NCBI GenBank assembly: GCA_022410635.1
Contig: JAJVDF010000016.1
Location: 2,733,493 to 2,797,492, forward strand
Direction: 5' to 3'
Length of the DNA: 64,000 nucleotides
Origin: Tretioscincus oriximinensis
Lineage: Eukaryota > Chordata > Lepidosauria > Squamata > Gymnophthalmidae
The notes under the pieces were generated by a model. It worked only from the letters and a program-made list of their open reading frames with translations, searched no databases and was not told the DNA's origin. Position 1 is the first letter of the stretch. Every line of letters starts with the position of its first letter. Position numbers and translations under genes: made by a program. This document shows, piece by piece, positions 23,789 through 36,399 of the stretch.

Positions 23789-24010
23789 TAAGAACATAAG
23801 AGGAGCCCTGCTGAATTGGGCAGGAGCCCATCTAGTCCAGCTTTCTGTCTCACACAGTGGCTCACCAATTGCACAGGGCCACTCTGGAACAGAAGAAGGC
23901 AAAACCTTCAACTGTTCTCAATGCCCTGCAAATTGCATTTCAGGAATTCTGCCTGTTGCTCCATCTCAGAAGCAGCATCAAGACATCCATCCTAGTAGCT
24001 ATTTTTACCC
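23789..24010 (-). mobile_element. CR1 LINE 3' fragment
   Basis: Starts TTAAGAACATAAGAGGAGCC and follows the common CR1 3' order to 'catcctagtagctattttta'. It probably inserted into or beside the CR1 copy just upstream. Confidence 0.85.
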
Positions 24011-24559
24011 TGGTGTCTTAGGCTGCCTCCAGACTTCAAGAAGAAATGCTGAATCAAAAATTGTTTTACTGCACAATTGTTCTAGCACAAATGGAGCAAT
24101 CATGGCTTTATTTTCAAGTCAGTACTAACTTCTAAAATCAGCTTGCTTTGGGTTATGAAAGAACAGCCAAATACTCACTTCCTTTCATTATTTCTCATGC
24201 ACTTGGTGGAAGCCCATTTTGGAAGCTGCTTGGAGATGTGGAGGTAAAAGGAACTACTACAGAAAACCTATTATGAGCACTAAGCAATTGAGGTGGGAGG
24301 CAAACTATATGAGACAAGATTCGTCCAGATTCAGTGATGATGAAATTGGTCAAACACTTTAGCTAGTATGAACTTCAACGGGGCAGAGAAGATTGTGGTC
24401 CCAATAGAAGACAAAGATGTCCTGTTTTGGGATTATGTTCAGAATTTATTTTATGGTTATCTACTGCCAATATCGTACTTATATGCTTTTCTTGTAAACA
24501 GAATTCTGCTCACAAGAACAGAAAATGTTTTTTAAATTAAAAAAACAGAACAATGAGAC
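24011..24559. other. No recognisable feature
   Basis: Unassigned AT-rich sequence. Confidence 0.5.
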
Positions 24560-24850
24560 GTGAATATCTACTCCCCACTCATATCAGTCACTTCACCAGA
24601 TTCTCTTCCTTTAGATCTCAATTTAAAGCATTTCTTTTTTCTAAGACCTTCAACACAACNTGAATTGATGTAATGATTTTTCTCTACCTTGTTGTATACT
24701 TAATTTTAACTTGTTCTTTATACTTGATTTTTAATGTCTGTATTTATGTTGTATTTCCTGTATGTTCTGTACAGGAAATAGCGCTATATAAATAAACAAA
24801 ACAACAACAAATGCTGTACACTGATAGCGCTATATAAATAAACAAAACCA
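24560..24850 (+). mobile_element. L2-type LINE 3' end
   Basis: One frame around 24608-24658 reads SSFRSQFKAFLFSKTFN, typical of the last ORF residues of L2-clade elements. The 3' tail AGCGCTATATAAATAAAC follows and occurs twice, 47 bases apart (24779 and 24826). Only the 3' end remains. Confidence 0.7.
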
Positions 24851-24919
24851 CAATAAGCGAATGAATAGAAGTTCTTTAAAAATGGTTTAAAAATTACAAT
24901 CCATTACAGTGTGCTACTA

Positions 24920-25000
24920 TAGGCTTTGGGGTGCCTCCCAGTTTTTTCTGAGGAAATTGTTTTCCAAAAAAGTTTTTTTTTTTTAAAAAAAATTGTTTTC
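24920..25000 (+). mobile_element. MITE-A fragment
   Basis: Carries TAGGCTTTGGGGTGCCTCCC and TTTTTTCTGAGGAAA, matching the left half of the short form. The right half is absent and the TIR is collapsed to TAGGC. Confidence 0.7.
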
Positions 25001-25049
25001 AATTGGCCATAATAAGAGATTAAGATGGCTGGCAGTGGATGTCACAGTC

Positions 25050-27680
25050 ATTGAGGATTATTTGTGATCCCCATCAGATGCATCATTGAGGCAAGACATT
25101 TGTTTTGCCAATGCCAATGCTACAGACTAGGTATTACAGCCCTTTTCAGCTCTTTGCCAGAACCTCAAAAAGTTTCTTACCTTCACTAATAATTCCACAA
25201 TGAGGAAAAGAGTCACATGGGTGAATCCTTGGTTTGACATGGAGTGTGTACAGTGAGGAAAAGTCTATGAAAAGCTATGTGAATAAATCTATAGTTGCCT
25301 AACCCCATAGCCCCAACAACATGTTAGATCTTAGATGAAGATGCAAATCCATGACTGCCAGGAAGAAAGCACACTATAATGCCAATGTTTGGTTAGATTT
25401 AGAATCAGCACTTAAATCCCACAATTCTATCTCTTTCTGGCATACTGTTTCAATCAAACTGAGAGAGGTGAGGATCTCATTTGACTCCGCAATTCCAGCT
25501 ACTCACTGGGAGGCTTTTTACAAGGAATTTTTTTAATCCAGATGCATATAACTCCAGCATGGTCAACTTGACTCAAAACCGAAATACTATTTTTTCTACT
25601 TTACCAACCTGGCTGCCACTGAATGTGGANGAAGTTAAAAACATTGTTATGGGACTAAAAGATAACAAGGCTCCAGGAAAAGATTTCCTGCCTCCAGAAC
25701 TTTTTCCTGACTGGTGGGCTCACCTCCTCGCTGGCCTATTTTCACATATTAACAACTCTGNCCAGATTCTGAAGGGCTGGAAAATAAGCATCATACTTCC
25801 AATATACAAAAAAGGTGATAAAACCAGTCTGAAGAACTATCACCCTATCAGCTTAATCGACGTTACAGCAAAGATCTATGCAAAATACCTTCCAAATAAG
25901 ACTTAGCAATGGGCAGCTGATAACAGCATTATTCATGAAGAGCAGTCAGGTTTTAGAAATGGTTGTTTCACCATCGATAATTGCTTCATTTTGCAGCATC
26001 TAATCCATAAATACAATTCCAACAGAAAAAAACTTTATACAGCCTTCATCGACCTAATGGCTGCTTTTGATTCTATAAACCATGATATTTTTGGAACAAA
26101 CTGTCATCAACAAATTTTGATGCTAGACTTTTGGGCTTAATCAAAGAACTCTATTCAGATACTTNGCTGAAGGTTCGCCTTGGTATGAGTGGAGCTCTTT
26201 CTCAGCCAATCATTACAACTTCAGGTGTGCGTCAAGGTTGTATTCTAGCTCCGTTTCTATTTAACTTTTATGTGAATGATGTAATAGATGCCTTAAATCT
26301 GCCGGAGCACCATGGACAAAGCATTTCAGAAAGACCAGTTAACATTCTCTTATATGCCAATGATATGGTGTTGATTTCAACTACACCAGTGAGTTTAAAG
26401 GGATCTCTGATTAAGTTCAATCTCTTTTGTCATGCTAACAACCTCACTATTAACAGAGATAAATCTAAGATGTTAATTTTGGGGAATTTTTGGAAATTGT
26501 TACATTGGTTCTTAGATGGTCAGGCTATTGAACAGGTACAACCTTACCACTATCACAGCCTTACATTTGCAGTGTCTGGTTCGTGGTCACATCATATAAA
26601 TGGCTCGATTACTAAAGCCATGGCTGCTGCCTGTCCCTTATACAAGCTGTATTACCATAGAAATCCTGGAACATTAAGACCCGTTCTAGAGGTTTTGGGC
26701 TCCTTTATGAAGCAGAAAATTGGGACTTCTCTAATTTGCAGAAACTTGAAGCCTTCCAGCTGAAATACCTCTATGCCTTTCTAGGAGTTTCGAGATCCAC
26801 TTTATCAGCAGTAGTTAGGGCAGAATTAGGATGTCACCATTAGAATGTCAAATCTTAAGTAGGCAATTTAACTGTTGGGTTAAGCTCAATCACACGAACC
26901 AGCAAAGACTCCCAAGACTCTGCCTAGAAGATCAGTCTAAAAACTTGCTAAGTTGATGGATCAAACAGCTAACATAGGCCTTCCATTACACTTCCTAAAC
27001 AACCTAGGGGTAAAGGCCAAATTGGTACTTAAACAACGCTTCCTGGACATAGCCTCACAGAATGATCTTGCTGCCATAATTCAACCAATTATCACATATT
27101 TGGCTAAATGTAAACGTCATATAAACTTAGAAAAGTATCTTACAATTCCAATTCCCAGGGCATTGCGAATACAGTTTACATTGGCCAGATTTGATCAATT
27201 GGACATTGCACTAAAATTTGGCCAATTCCATAAAGAGCAAAGAGCTGTTAGACATTGCATAGGGGATGATTCGACAGAGGAGGATACCGCACACTTTTTA
27301 CTGGAATGTCCAGCCTACTTGGAATTTAGGCAACATTTTTTAGCTCCCCTCTTATATGCCCACCGCTCACTAAATAAAGAAGCTCAAGTCCATGTACTAC
27401 TCCAAAGACAGGACAGGTCCACCATCATTGGAGTTAGCCTATACATCATTAGGGTCTTCAGAATTCGATCAAAGTTTTGGGAATAAGTTTCTAAATTTTG
27501 AAGTCTACACTTTCTTGATTACGGACTCAGCCGATCATACAGGGNTTTAATTGATGTTATTTGTATAAGATTTTAAGTTGTATTTTATTCTATTTTAGTC
27601 TAATTTGTTTTATACTTTTGATAACTTTTTGTTTTGGTCAAAGGACTAATCAATAAAATCTTATTGATCTCACTTCTAAA
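25050..27680 (+). mobile_element. LINE relic with reverse transcriptase (family shared with 59630)
   Basis: The largest protein-like relic here, split into frames at 25351-25536, 25481-25906, 26131-26763 and 26953-27486. In order it shows a WFDMEC linker motif (about 25227), the RT fingers (NYHPISLIDV, about 25836-25865), motif A (FIDLMAAFDS, 26046-26075), motif B (GVRQGCILAPFLFN), motif C (ILLYANDMVLIS), an EAENWDFSN thumb-side segment, and C-terminal C-x-C-like...H-x4-C residues (HCIGDDSTEEDTAHFLLEC). Frameshifts, stops and Ns break it. Motif C is YAND, not YADD, so the first catalytic Asp is lost. The end (about 27640-27680) has no long poly-A. Clade is not certain (Vingi-, R4- or CR1-related are possible). 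The 5' end and any endonuclease are missing. Confidence 0.85.
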
Positions 27681-28349
27681 ATCTTGGTGCCACTCAGGTG
27701 CCACTCATTTATATAAGTCTTCAGCATTATCTGCATGATCCCATCTTCAATGCAACTTCAACAACAGTAAGAAAACCAACTTGTTTTTAGTCTTGTTTTT
27801 TAGGATAGAATGTTAACAGGTCCACTGGATATGCCATGGATCAGAGAGTGGCACAGGATTGCTGCACACATTCTTAGACAGAAGGAAATCAGGATAGGGA
27901 CATCAATGTTACCTGTCTTCTCAAGAGCAAATAACTTCAGATGAGTGACAGATCACTCCAACAAAAGAAAATTGAGCTGTGATGGAAACTGCAGCTCTAT
28001 GCAGAAAAAGAAGCTATCCCAGCCCTCCTTCTGTTGGGCTGCTTCTACATAAGATGTTTTGGAGAAGTGATTTTTCCTATGCAAATTTAAATTGAATTGT
28101 AATTCATTTATTAACTTGAATGATAGCATACTTATCCAGGCCATTTGCTTCTAGAAGTTTTCATTTCTCTGCTCCTTCACTACAGTTGCATGGCTGAGCA
28201 AGGAAGGAATTGCTTCTCTTAAAGTGAATGTCAGCCAGAAAAACAGCTTCATTTTTGCTTCCTCCCAAGCAGGTTGTTCTTCGTTCCTTCCTTCCACTGC
28301 CCCAAACTCTATTACTCAATAACCTCTGAGTATATTCATCTTTTTGGGT
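27681..28349. other. No recognisable feature
   Basis: Unassigned sequence directly downstream of the LINE. Confidence 0.5.
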
Positions 28350-28470
28350 GTAGGTCACTTTCTACAGGTCCTGGTTATGCATTTGCTTTTAAACTTTCTT
28401 TTGCCCTGAAAAATAAACTTAATTTTTGTGTCTCCTGCACCCATCCTGATTTAGTTCAGGAGAAAAAAAC
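28350..28470 (+). mobile_element. MITE-F left-arm fragment
   Basis: GTCCTGGTTATGCATTTGC followed by TTTTAAACTTTCTTTTGCCC matches the left arm of the copy at 63483. The right arm is only hinted at (TTCAGGAG). Confidence 0.5.
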
Positions 28471-29714
28471 CCAGATGATCTCATTCTACAGGAGTGAAGA
28501 AGTAAGTGTTTGGCCAATCACTTAGAGAAAAATTCCATTAAATTTAAAGCTGTGTATATGTGACTTAACAAGATACATCCCTCAAATATGCTTAAACACA
28601 GTGAATTGCATGTTTAAAACCATACTTGGTTTATACTGTTGAGGTTTCTATCTTCCTTACAGTAATGCCCAAATATTTGAAACCATGTTTCTTCAAAAAC
28701 ATTAAACAGCATAGTACATATTGGCTTGACTGTCTGGGGGAATTTCATATTTAGGCCTCTCCTTGGCATAGCTCATGGTAGATCCAANCATACTTTATTT
28801 CCCCAGTTTGACCTACATGACTTAACCCAATATGGAGTCTAACCTCCAGACTATGGCACAGTTGAAATTATCCCCTTAACTTGATCTCTCTTTAAAAATA
28901 ATATAATCATTATAATCTATTATATTTTAAATAGAGATGTAGTTCTAAACAGAATAATTCATTTTAAAAGTTTTCATTACTTTGCATCCAATATGTGAGA
29001 GCAAATAAACAGACTAACGGACCTTTCAGAAACATCACTCATCTTATTGTAATTTAATTTCCTGCTCAGTATTTTTAATAGTCAGTTTCAACTGTCAAGA
29101 ACATTTTAGTCTTCATTAGGTGAAACACCATTAGACACTCAGATTTGATAATGCAATATAATTGTTTTAAAAATACACACTCAGACGAAGATATTTTTGA
29201 ATTAGTTATTATGTTAATTAAAATGATTAACATGGGTGATTCAATTATACTGTTTCTTCATTATAATTAATTTCACATCAGTTTAACCCTGTTTACCTCC
29301 ACTAGGTTAAAATTGNAAAAAAAAAAAAAAAGGAAAAGCAGTTGCATATCTTATTCGAATTTACAAGATCGACCAGAAAAAAAACTCTGTTAGGGGCATA
29401 GATGGCTTTAAACCTGGCCAATAAAGATTAAAACAGGTATACACTAGGCTTCATTTTTTATCCCTGAAGGGTTCTTTAAAAACTTTAAATAAAATACAAA
29501 TGAACTACAATCTTCATTCCAATATTTATTTAATGTTACTGATAATTTCCCATCCTGCACACAATTAGAAATCTTTCCTTAGTACCGCTAATGGACAATA
29601 AAGTTGTTAATGGCTTCTACATTGTCAGTAAATGAATTGCAAATAGGGGTACTTGTTGATCTCTAGTCCAAGGATATCACAGAAATTGGGATATAACTTT
29701 GCAACTTTAATTAG
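28471..29714. other. No recognisable feature
   Basis: Strongly AT-rich, with an A-run at 29317-29331. No gene visible. Confidence 0.5.
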
Positions 29715-30270
29715 TGTCATGACCAGNNCTGTCGCTGAAGCCTGCTACTTCGCTTTCTCCCCGCTCTCCCCCCTCTCCCGAGTTGCTGCAGCTGCTAAAT
29801 CAGTGGAATGTGAAGGGAAAGACCTAAGTCAGCACAGGGTCAGTGACATCTTGCAGACTTGGAGGCCAAAGCATCTCANGCAAAAGGTGAGGTCATCCCG
29901 TCCTACGTCAGATTATTAATTTAAGAGCTGCTCAGATCAAAGCCAAACACTGAGAATCAACTTTTGTCTTATCTTGGCTGTGCATTCTGTATTTACAAAC
30001 TTTGACCTTGGACTGTTCTTGACTCTGATATCTCTCTGTTTTCCCACTGATCTTGGACCGTGTATTTGGATTCTCAGTACTCTGTTCTGCGCTGGGTATT
30101 TGTTAGTAGTGGAAGGGACAATTTGTCCTGCCCCCACTAAGCTGCTGCTCCTGTGCAAAGGGCTGCAGACATGTGTGTGTCTCCAGGACGTGATCATTAG
30201 TGTGAAAAACTTATTTATCCCACCCAAGGAGCCTGCAGGCATTATAAACTGCATCTGGTGAAAATTTCAC
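29715..30270 (+). mobile_element. Possible LTR-like sequence
   Basis: GC-richer block starting TGTCATGACCAG with repeated 'TTGACCTTGGACTG'-type text and ending near AAACTGCA. These are weak reminders of a solo LTR. I see no flanking duplication, primer site or coding domain. It could equally be an old unrelated repeat. Confidence 0.25.
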
Positions 30271-30322
30271 TCTTCCATATCCATTAAAGTAACAGAGTAC
30301 TATCCCATTTTTAGGTGTTTCT

Positions 30323-30505
30323 GGCCTGATCATACATGTGCTTTTAAGCCATCTTCCGCCCTGAAGAACTGGACTAAAAACCAGGGGAGAAAATGGTTTA
30401 AAGTTGTACTGAAAATAATTTTTTTAAAATATGGGTATTTTCCTCTCTGAAATAGTCCAGTTATTCAGGACTGAAACAGCTTTAAAAGCATGTGTTTAAC
30501 CAGGT
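30323..30505. mobile_element. MITE-F copy 2
   Basis: Left 'GGCCTGATCATACATGTGC' + 'TTTTAAGCC' and right 'CTTTAAAAGCATGTG' + 'TTTAACCAGG' are inverted; an inner pair is AACTGGACTA/TAGTCCAGTT. The arms run about 70 bp. Confidence 0.75.
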
Positions 30506-32694
30506 CTCTTACAGTTGGTCCTAAAAAGATGGCTTATAATTAATAAGAAATTTGAAACAAAGACATGAGTTCAAAGACATTAATGCAAAGTTTAAAATTC
30601 CAGAATACAATTGCAAAGATGTGTGGGTTATTATCTCTGGTCGAGGATAAAAAGTACTGTAAAAACAATTGTAAAAAGTAAATCAAATGTCACAACTGAA
30701 CAAAATTATATTATTAGTGTGAAACCTATTAACATTATTCTGACAGACAGTCAGGCAAATACTTGTTAATATTTATACAACATCACAATACTTTGAATGT
30801 GATGTTATAGATTCTCTTTGCCAACAGTTCCTGACATCACCTGTAAATTCTCCATTGTCATTTCAGAAGAGAAACCCAGATATGCTTTACAACATACCTG
30901 GCTGTCTATAGTCCCTTCCACACTAGAGGGTAAAACCCATACTGGGATTTTAATCTGGCATAAAGCAATCCCCTGTTCATTTATATTACATAAGAGCTGG
31001 TGAGAGGAGACTCACGAAGAACTAGGAAGTTGCTACATATGCGAGCCACCTTCAATTTTGCAGTTCTGGCTGGCACCCTCTCGCCTTATTCAAGCCTCAC
31101 AGTGGCATGCCAGACACCCAGGGCTCCAGGCAGTTTTCCCTTGGAAGGAGAAGGTTTGGGGCTGATGTTGGAAAACATCAGCAACCTCTCCTTCCGCCAC
31201 AAAGGCGTCCCTTCTTGGGTGGAACCCAGGAGAACAACAGAAGCTGCCTTTCCCTGTATGGCAGAAGCATGATGATCCTATAATTCCGGTAGGAGAACTT
31301 TGTCTGGAAGCAACCTAAGTTGCATTGATGACTGTCTTTTGGATATGTAAGAGTGTTTATTCATCGAGGCAGAATGATCTGCTGCTGTTCCCTTTTGGAA
31401 ACCCTAATTATGATAATTATTACGTTTGCCTAAGTACCCAATTAGGAAAATCATTAGTAATGGTGACTCATCTATTATTAAGTTCAAAAATAGTCCTTCT
31501 TCATCAAAACACTATCAAACTCCAATTTTATATATTGAGGGATTGGTATGCATCCATGGGGCAACATTAACAAAAGATAGTTCATGAACTTAGAGCTTTG
31601 GTAATAGCAGACAATTCTAATAGAGGTTGTTCAGCAATTAAATAGTTCTTCAAATACATTTATTTATGAATGCTCATCTTTGCTTGGTTAAAGGTAAGAA
31701 ACGGCAGGTTGGCTGAGGGTGAAGAATGGGAAAACACTGCGAACAACATTAAGTATTCAAAGGCTTTTTTGTCATCCTGAAAGAGATTTAAATGCTGACT
31801 GCTGATTGCCATTTAACAGCCAACAGGCACTATTTTGAAAGCCATCCTTGGTTAATCAAAGAGAAACACTGTCNGAAGTTGTTGTTGGCTGAGCACCAGG
31901 TCACAAGTCTTGTAAATCATAAGTTGCTCTCAGAGAAGGAGGCTTCAGGGAGCTTAACTTTCCAGATCTGTCCCCCAGTGATTACTTTAGCTTTTAGAGC
32001 CAGAACAAATTTCTGTGTAGGCAACAATTTCCTAATGAAAATGAAGTAAAAGTGTTGGTAACCAGGGCTCTTGCACCAGCAAGAAGTCTCCTATTCCGAG
32101 GGCATCCGATCACTGGAGGCANAGTGGAATAGGTGTGTTGAAGAAAAGGAGAATTACATTGAAAAGTAGTAAGGTCAATTTCCTCATCAAATTTTGTTTT
32201 CATATTCATATAGATAACTTATTGACAACACTATTTTTTAATATCCTACTTGTTTTTCTCTTTCAACTCTAGTTTTCCAACCTTCCAGTGTTACTTTTTA
32301 TGTTAACTTCTTCATTCTCAAAAGGGCAAATGAGAGATATTTGCATGTGTGAATTATGTCAGATATAAATGTTGTTTGGTGATCAAGAGCCTTCTTGATG
32401 TAGGAACAGAACTGAGCCTATCTGGCTTTCCATTTTGCTTTCAATCTTTCCCAGTATCAGAGTCATTTTGAATGAGTCATATTTTCTCATTTTGTGGCCA
32501 AAGTATTTTTTCTTCCAGTGAACAATCAAGACTGATTTCCTTTAGTACTGATTTAGTAATTTCCTTGCTGTACATGGGTCTCTCAAAAGTTTTCAACTAG
32601 CACCACAGTTCGAAAGCACAAAATAGGCTGCATTCATGTGTAGGTTTGTCCAAGCTATAATATGAAAGATTTGTCTCACACAATTGCACGAATT
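30506..32694. other. No recognisable feature
   Basis: Unassigned. The frames at 31000-31272 and 31792-32049 show no domain. Confidence 0.45.
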
Positions 32695-33018
32695 CAGAAG
32701 AAGAAGAAGAGGAAGAAGAACTGGGTTCTTATATCCCGCTTTTTTCTCACCTTTCAAAGGGACTCAAAGCGGCTTACAAGTGTGTTTTGCCCGAAGGCTC
32801 ACATTCTATCTTCCCTACCAGACTCTGGTGGTTCCCATGTATCTACTTGCAGTCAGTTGCAATTTCTTGCAGTTCCTGCTTCCGAATAGCTGGCTTGGCT
32901 AGAGCTACAGGCTAGTGGAAGGTGCTCACCCCTCCCCACGTCCCACATAGGGCTTTGAAACCCCATCTCCCAGACGAGAGACGGATTCCTAAGCGACTGA
33001 GCTATCCATTCCTGCAGT
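32695..33018 (-). mobile_element. SINE-B, near full-length copy
   Basis: Reverse complement of the copy at 18016: GAAGAAGAAG tail, 'GGGTTCTTATATCCCGCTTT', the 'cccgaaggctcacattc' body, then GGGCTTTGAAACCCCATCTC (B-box region) and CCTAAGCGACTGAGCTA (A-box region) at the far end. Both promoter boxes are intact enough to recognise. Confidence 0.85.
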
Positions 33019-33185
33019 AGTGACAGTACTAGAAAGATCTGTCATTGCACTTTTTATTTCTAGTACTTTTATGCAATTTCCATAGCACAATATCTTTGCA
33101 TTATGGTAGCACCATCTGGACATTCCCTGCGAGACTTGTAGCCCTGTCCATCAGCCTAGGATAGGGACAAAAATAGGGATAGAAC

Positions 33186-33285
33186 TTTTTTTTCAGTGCA
33201 TCTGAAGAAGTAGACGTGTCTACGAAAGCTTATGCCACCTACTTTTCTCCTGTTANTCTCTAAGTGCTAATAGCCCCTTTCTAGG
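33186..33285 (+). mobile_element. Penelope-like repeat fragment with hammerhead-like core
   Basis: Bases 33202-33238 contain CTGAAGA, a self-complementary GTAGACGTGTCTAC, GAAA, then GCTTATGC. This is the order of a hammerhead ribozyme core: CUGANGA, helix II, GAAA, helix III, then helix I. GCAT just before the core pairs with ATGC after it. Penelope-like retroelements are known to carry such minimal hammerheads in their terminal repeats. The next 50 bases match the copy at 62440-62505. One extra A lies between CUGANGA and helix II, and helix III would be tiny, so activity is doubtful. Confidence 0.55.
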
Positions 33286-33705
33286 GATAGAACTGTGCAC
33301 CTTTAATGGCTATAGAAGTGGACTATTTCCCAGATGCAGCTTCTAATGCCTGCTGCATCTGGGGAGGGGTGGGGGCGGGATAATTACTTTTTTACATCCA
33401 TCCATTAAATGTGCAAGCCTCCATCCATTTTTATGTGTGTGAACCCTAGGATATATGGGTGATCGTGTACTTTTTCCTGTTAAATTTACACTGCAAAAAG
33501 CAATGATGGAATTTAAAAACCTTACTGGCAGACTTGCAAGTTTAAAAGTTGGTTCCCCCCCCCCCCCTTGAATTCCTCTATTTGGCAACAAGGGGAGCCA
33601 GCAACCGATGACAGAAAGGAAACAGAACAAGCAATCTTGAGGCTTTATGTCAAAGCTTTTTGGAAAATGTAGGTGAATTCATGAGGGCGAAAGACAATCT
33701 CATCA
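33286..33705. other. No recognisable feature
   Basis: Unassigned; includes a C-run of about 14 near 33555. Confidence 0.5.
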
Positions 33706-34135
33706 TGAACATAAGAACATAAGAGGAGCCATGCTGAAATGGGCCAGAGCCCATCTAGTCCTGCATTCTGTCTCACACAGAGGCCCACCAGTTGCACCTG
33801 GGCAGTCTGGAACAGAAGAAGGCAAAATCTTCAACTGTTTTCAATGCCCTGCAAATGGCATTTCAGGAATACTGCCTGTTGCTCCATCTCGGTGGCAGTA
33901 TCAAGGCATCCATCCTAGCAGCTTTTTATACTCTTGGTGTCCATGAACTTGTCCAATCCTGTCTTAAAGCTATCCAAGCTGCTAGCTATTACTACCAGTT
34001 CTGGAAGCAAATTCGAAAGGCCATTGACCCTCTTGGTGAAAAAATACTTTCCCTTGTCTGTCCTCACTCTTCTGCCCATCAGCTCCAAGAAATGCCCCCT
34101 GGTCCTAGTGTTATGTGATAGAGAAAATAATTATT
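33706..34135 (-). mobile_element. CR1 LINE 3' fragment
   Basis: Starts ATGAACATAAGAACATAAGA (two 8-bp tail units, complement strand) and runs through the 3'-UTR into the ORF2 end near 34020-34120. One of the better-kept copies in the window. Confidence 0.9.
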
Positions 34136-36391
34136 AATGCTTGTGGATGACCAGCAATGATGGTGTATGGCCTTGATATTCTGGATGCAATCATTGCAAT
34201 TGAGCCCCCCTCCCCCCCACAAAAGTCATACTACTAACAAAGAAGTGCAAATTCAGTTCAAAATTGTTCTTTACAGTATCAGGCTTTCCTTTTTTCCACC
34301 AGACACATCCAGAATAAACCATGCTTCTGGCTTTGGTTTATCGGCTTTTGGCTTCACTTTTTCTTGTGCTTGTAGTTTCCCTCCAGCAATATATTGGGCA
34401 ATTTTCAATTTGAGGAGCCCATTTTCCAGTTCATATGTTTAGCCTTTTGATATTGTGCAAGGGGGTTTTCTTGGTTGGCGTTCTTAATTAGAATTCTCCA
34501 TTACGATAATCCTCTAGGGTAGTCCTACATTGCATATATTCATTGAATGATGTAAGCCCACTTCAGTGATCCATGTAGGGGAAAGCATGTAAATAAGATT
34601 CAGCAATAAATTGGGAATAGGCTGTATGTCACAATTCAATATTTTTAATCTTTCAGCACATGTGGTAACTGTATTCGATTGGTTAGAATTGGCACATTTC
34701 TAGATCTCATCAGATTGATTGTGCCTGTCAAATTTCAGGTTATTAGCTAAACAGCTGCCAAGCTGATAATGCCGAGATATTTTTTGTATAGCTTCTGAGC
34801 ATGTGTGTGTTGAAGCTCTCCTTAATGAATTAAGCACTTATGTGCCTATTTAATAGGAGCTTATATGTTCCATAATGGAATGCGTAAAGGTTCTATTTTG
34901 TTCTGAGCTTCAGTTTCCCTTTTCCCAATGATAATTTCCATTAGCAGAATGCTAATTTAGAAAGAAAAAAGGTAAATCTCATAAACAGTGTGATATGAGC
35001 CCCCTCCACATGAAGTGTTAAAAATCACAATGGTTTTAAAATCCAGAATAACCCAATCACAAGTCCATGCATACATACCCTCATGCTTTCCCAACAAACC
35101 ATTAGAAAACCTTTAAATCCATGTGAAATAGACAAGGCGACTGAACAGGAAGCAAATATTGTGCATGCTCAAAGTGTTGGGAATCATATGAGATCCTTGT
35201 ATGTTTTATCAGATTTCTCACTNGAATACAGCATATGAAATCTTGTACAACAGTGCACAAAAAACACTTCTCCTGTTTGGTGGTGTCACTTTTGGCTCCT
35301 GCTTCCAAAAAACGGTGCCCTAAGAGTCAGAAGTGACATCACAAATGATGTCACTTCTGGCCCCTACTTTTGGAAAGAGGGCCTGCTGTGCTCAGATTTC
35401 AGGCAGGAAAATCTGTAATAAGACAAAAATGTGCCTTATGTGAAGTAAGGGTGAAGGTGGTAAAACATGCTATATCAATAATGTTTATTTTTCCACATTT
35501 ATTTCATGAAACAGTTATATATAACTTTGATAGTACTTTANCAATACGAAAATCTCAGACCAACTAGTATGTTGAGACGGGGTGAGGAATACTGGGTTTT
35601 TTTAATGGTAGAAGACTTGCAGTTCANCAGACCATTAGTTTAGGAGTAAATTCAGAACTTCAGATGCATTAAGCCAATANGGTTCCTCCTTGAGATAAAT
35701 ACCTTGAGATAAAGAACTCCACACTTCACATGGTTTTACTGTCTTTGAATCTTTAACTGTTGATAGCTTGGGCTTAACATATCTCATTTCATCGAGCAAA
35801 GAACTCTCTGGAATAGGCTGTTAAAGATATTAGATTATATGCATCTACTGCTCTTAACTAAAGTGCCATAAAAAAGAAGTACAGCAGGACATTATGATAA
35901 TCACATTTCAGCAGAAATGGATGTGGGTTCACTTAGAGATCACTTATGTCAGCTATAATGCAGAATAGGCAGTATGTTCTCAAACTACCAGTGTGAGTTC
36001 TTCAGTAATAGCTATTCAAGATGTATATTCATTAGACGGACTAATTTTACCCCGTAAATAGTTTAGGCTGTCCCATCTGCTTTATAGCATTTTTATACAA
36101 GTGCTTAACCACCACTCTCTAGTAGATTGCCCCCAAAATAATATAACAGTTCAGAATGCAAGAAGAACATTTAAAAAGGGGGCAAATCAAGAGCTGTTGG
36201 CACTTCCCTCTCCCACAATGAAGCATTTATGACTTCCTGGACTCACCCAGCCATATCCCTCTCAGCTAGCTTTTATTAACCATAATGTCCAAAAACAAAG
36301 AGGACAGGTGTTTAGCTGCTCCTACAAGAAGATTGTCCAATTTCACATACAGCAATAATTGAAACTGATGCAAACCCCATGATAAAGAAAC
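34136..36391. other. No recognisable feature
   Basis: Unassigned AT-rich sequence with several Ns. A near-direct 'gtgacatcacaaatgatgtcacttctggc' stretch at 35331-35360 is a small palindrome. Confidence 0.45.
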
Positions 36392-36399
36392 CCCATTAT

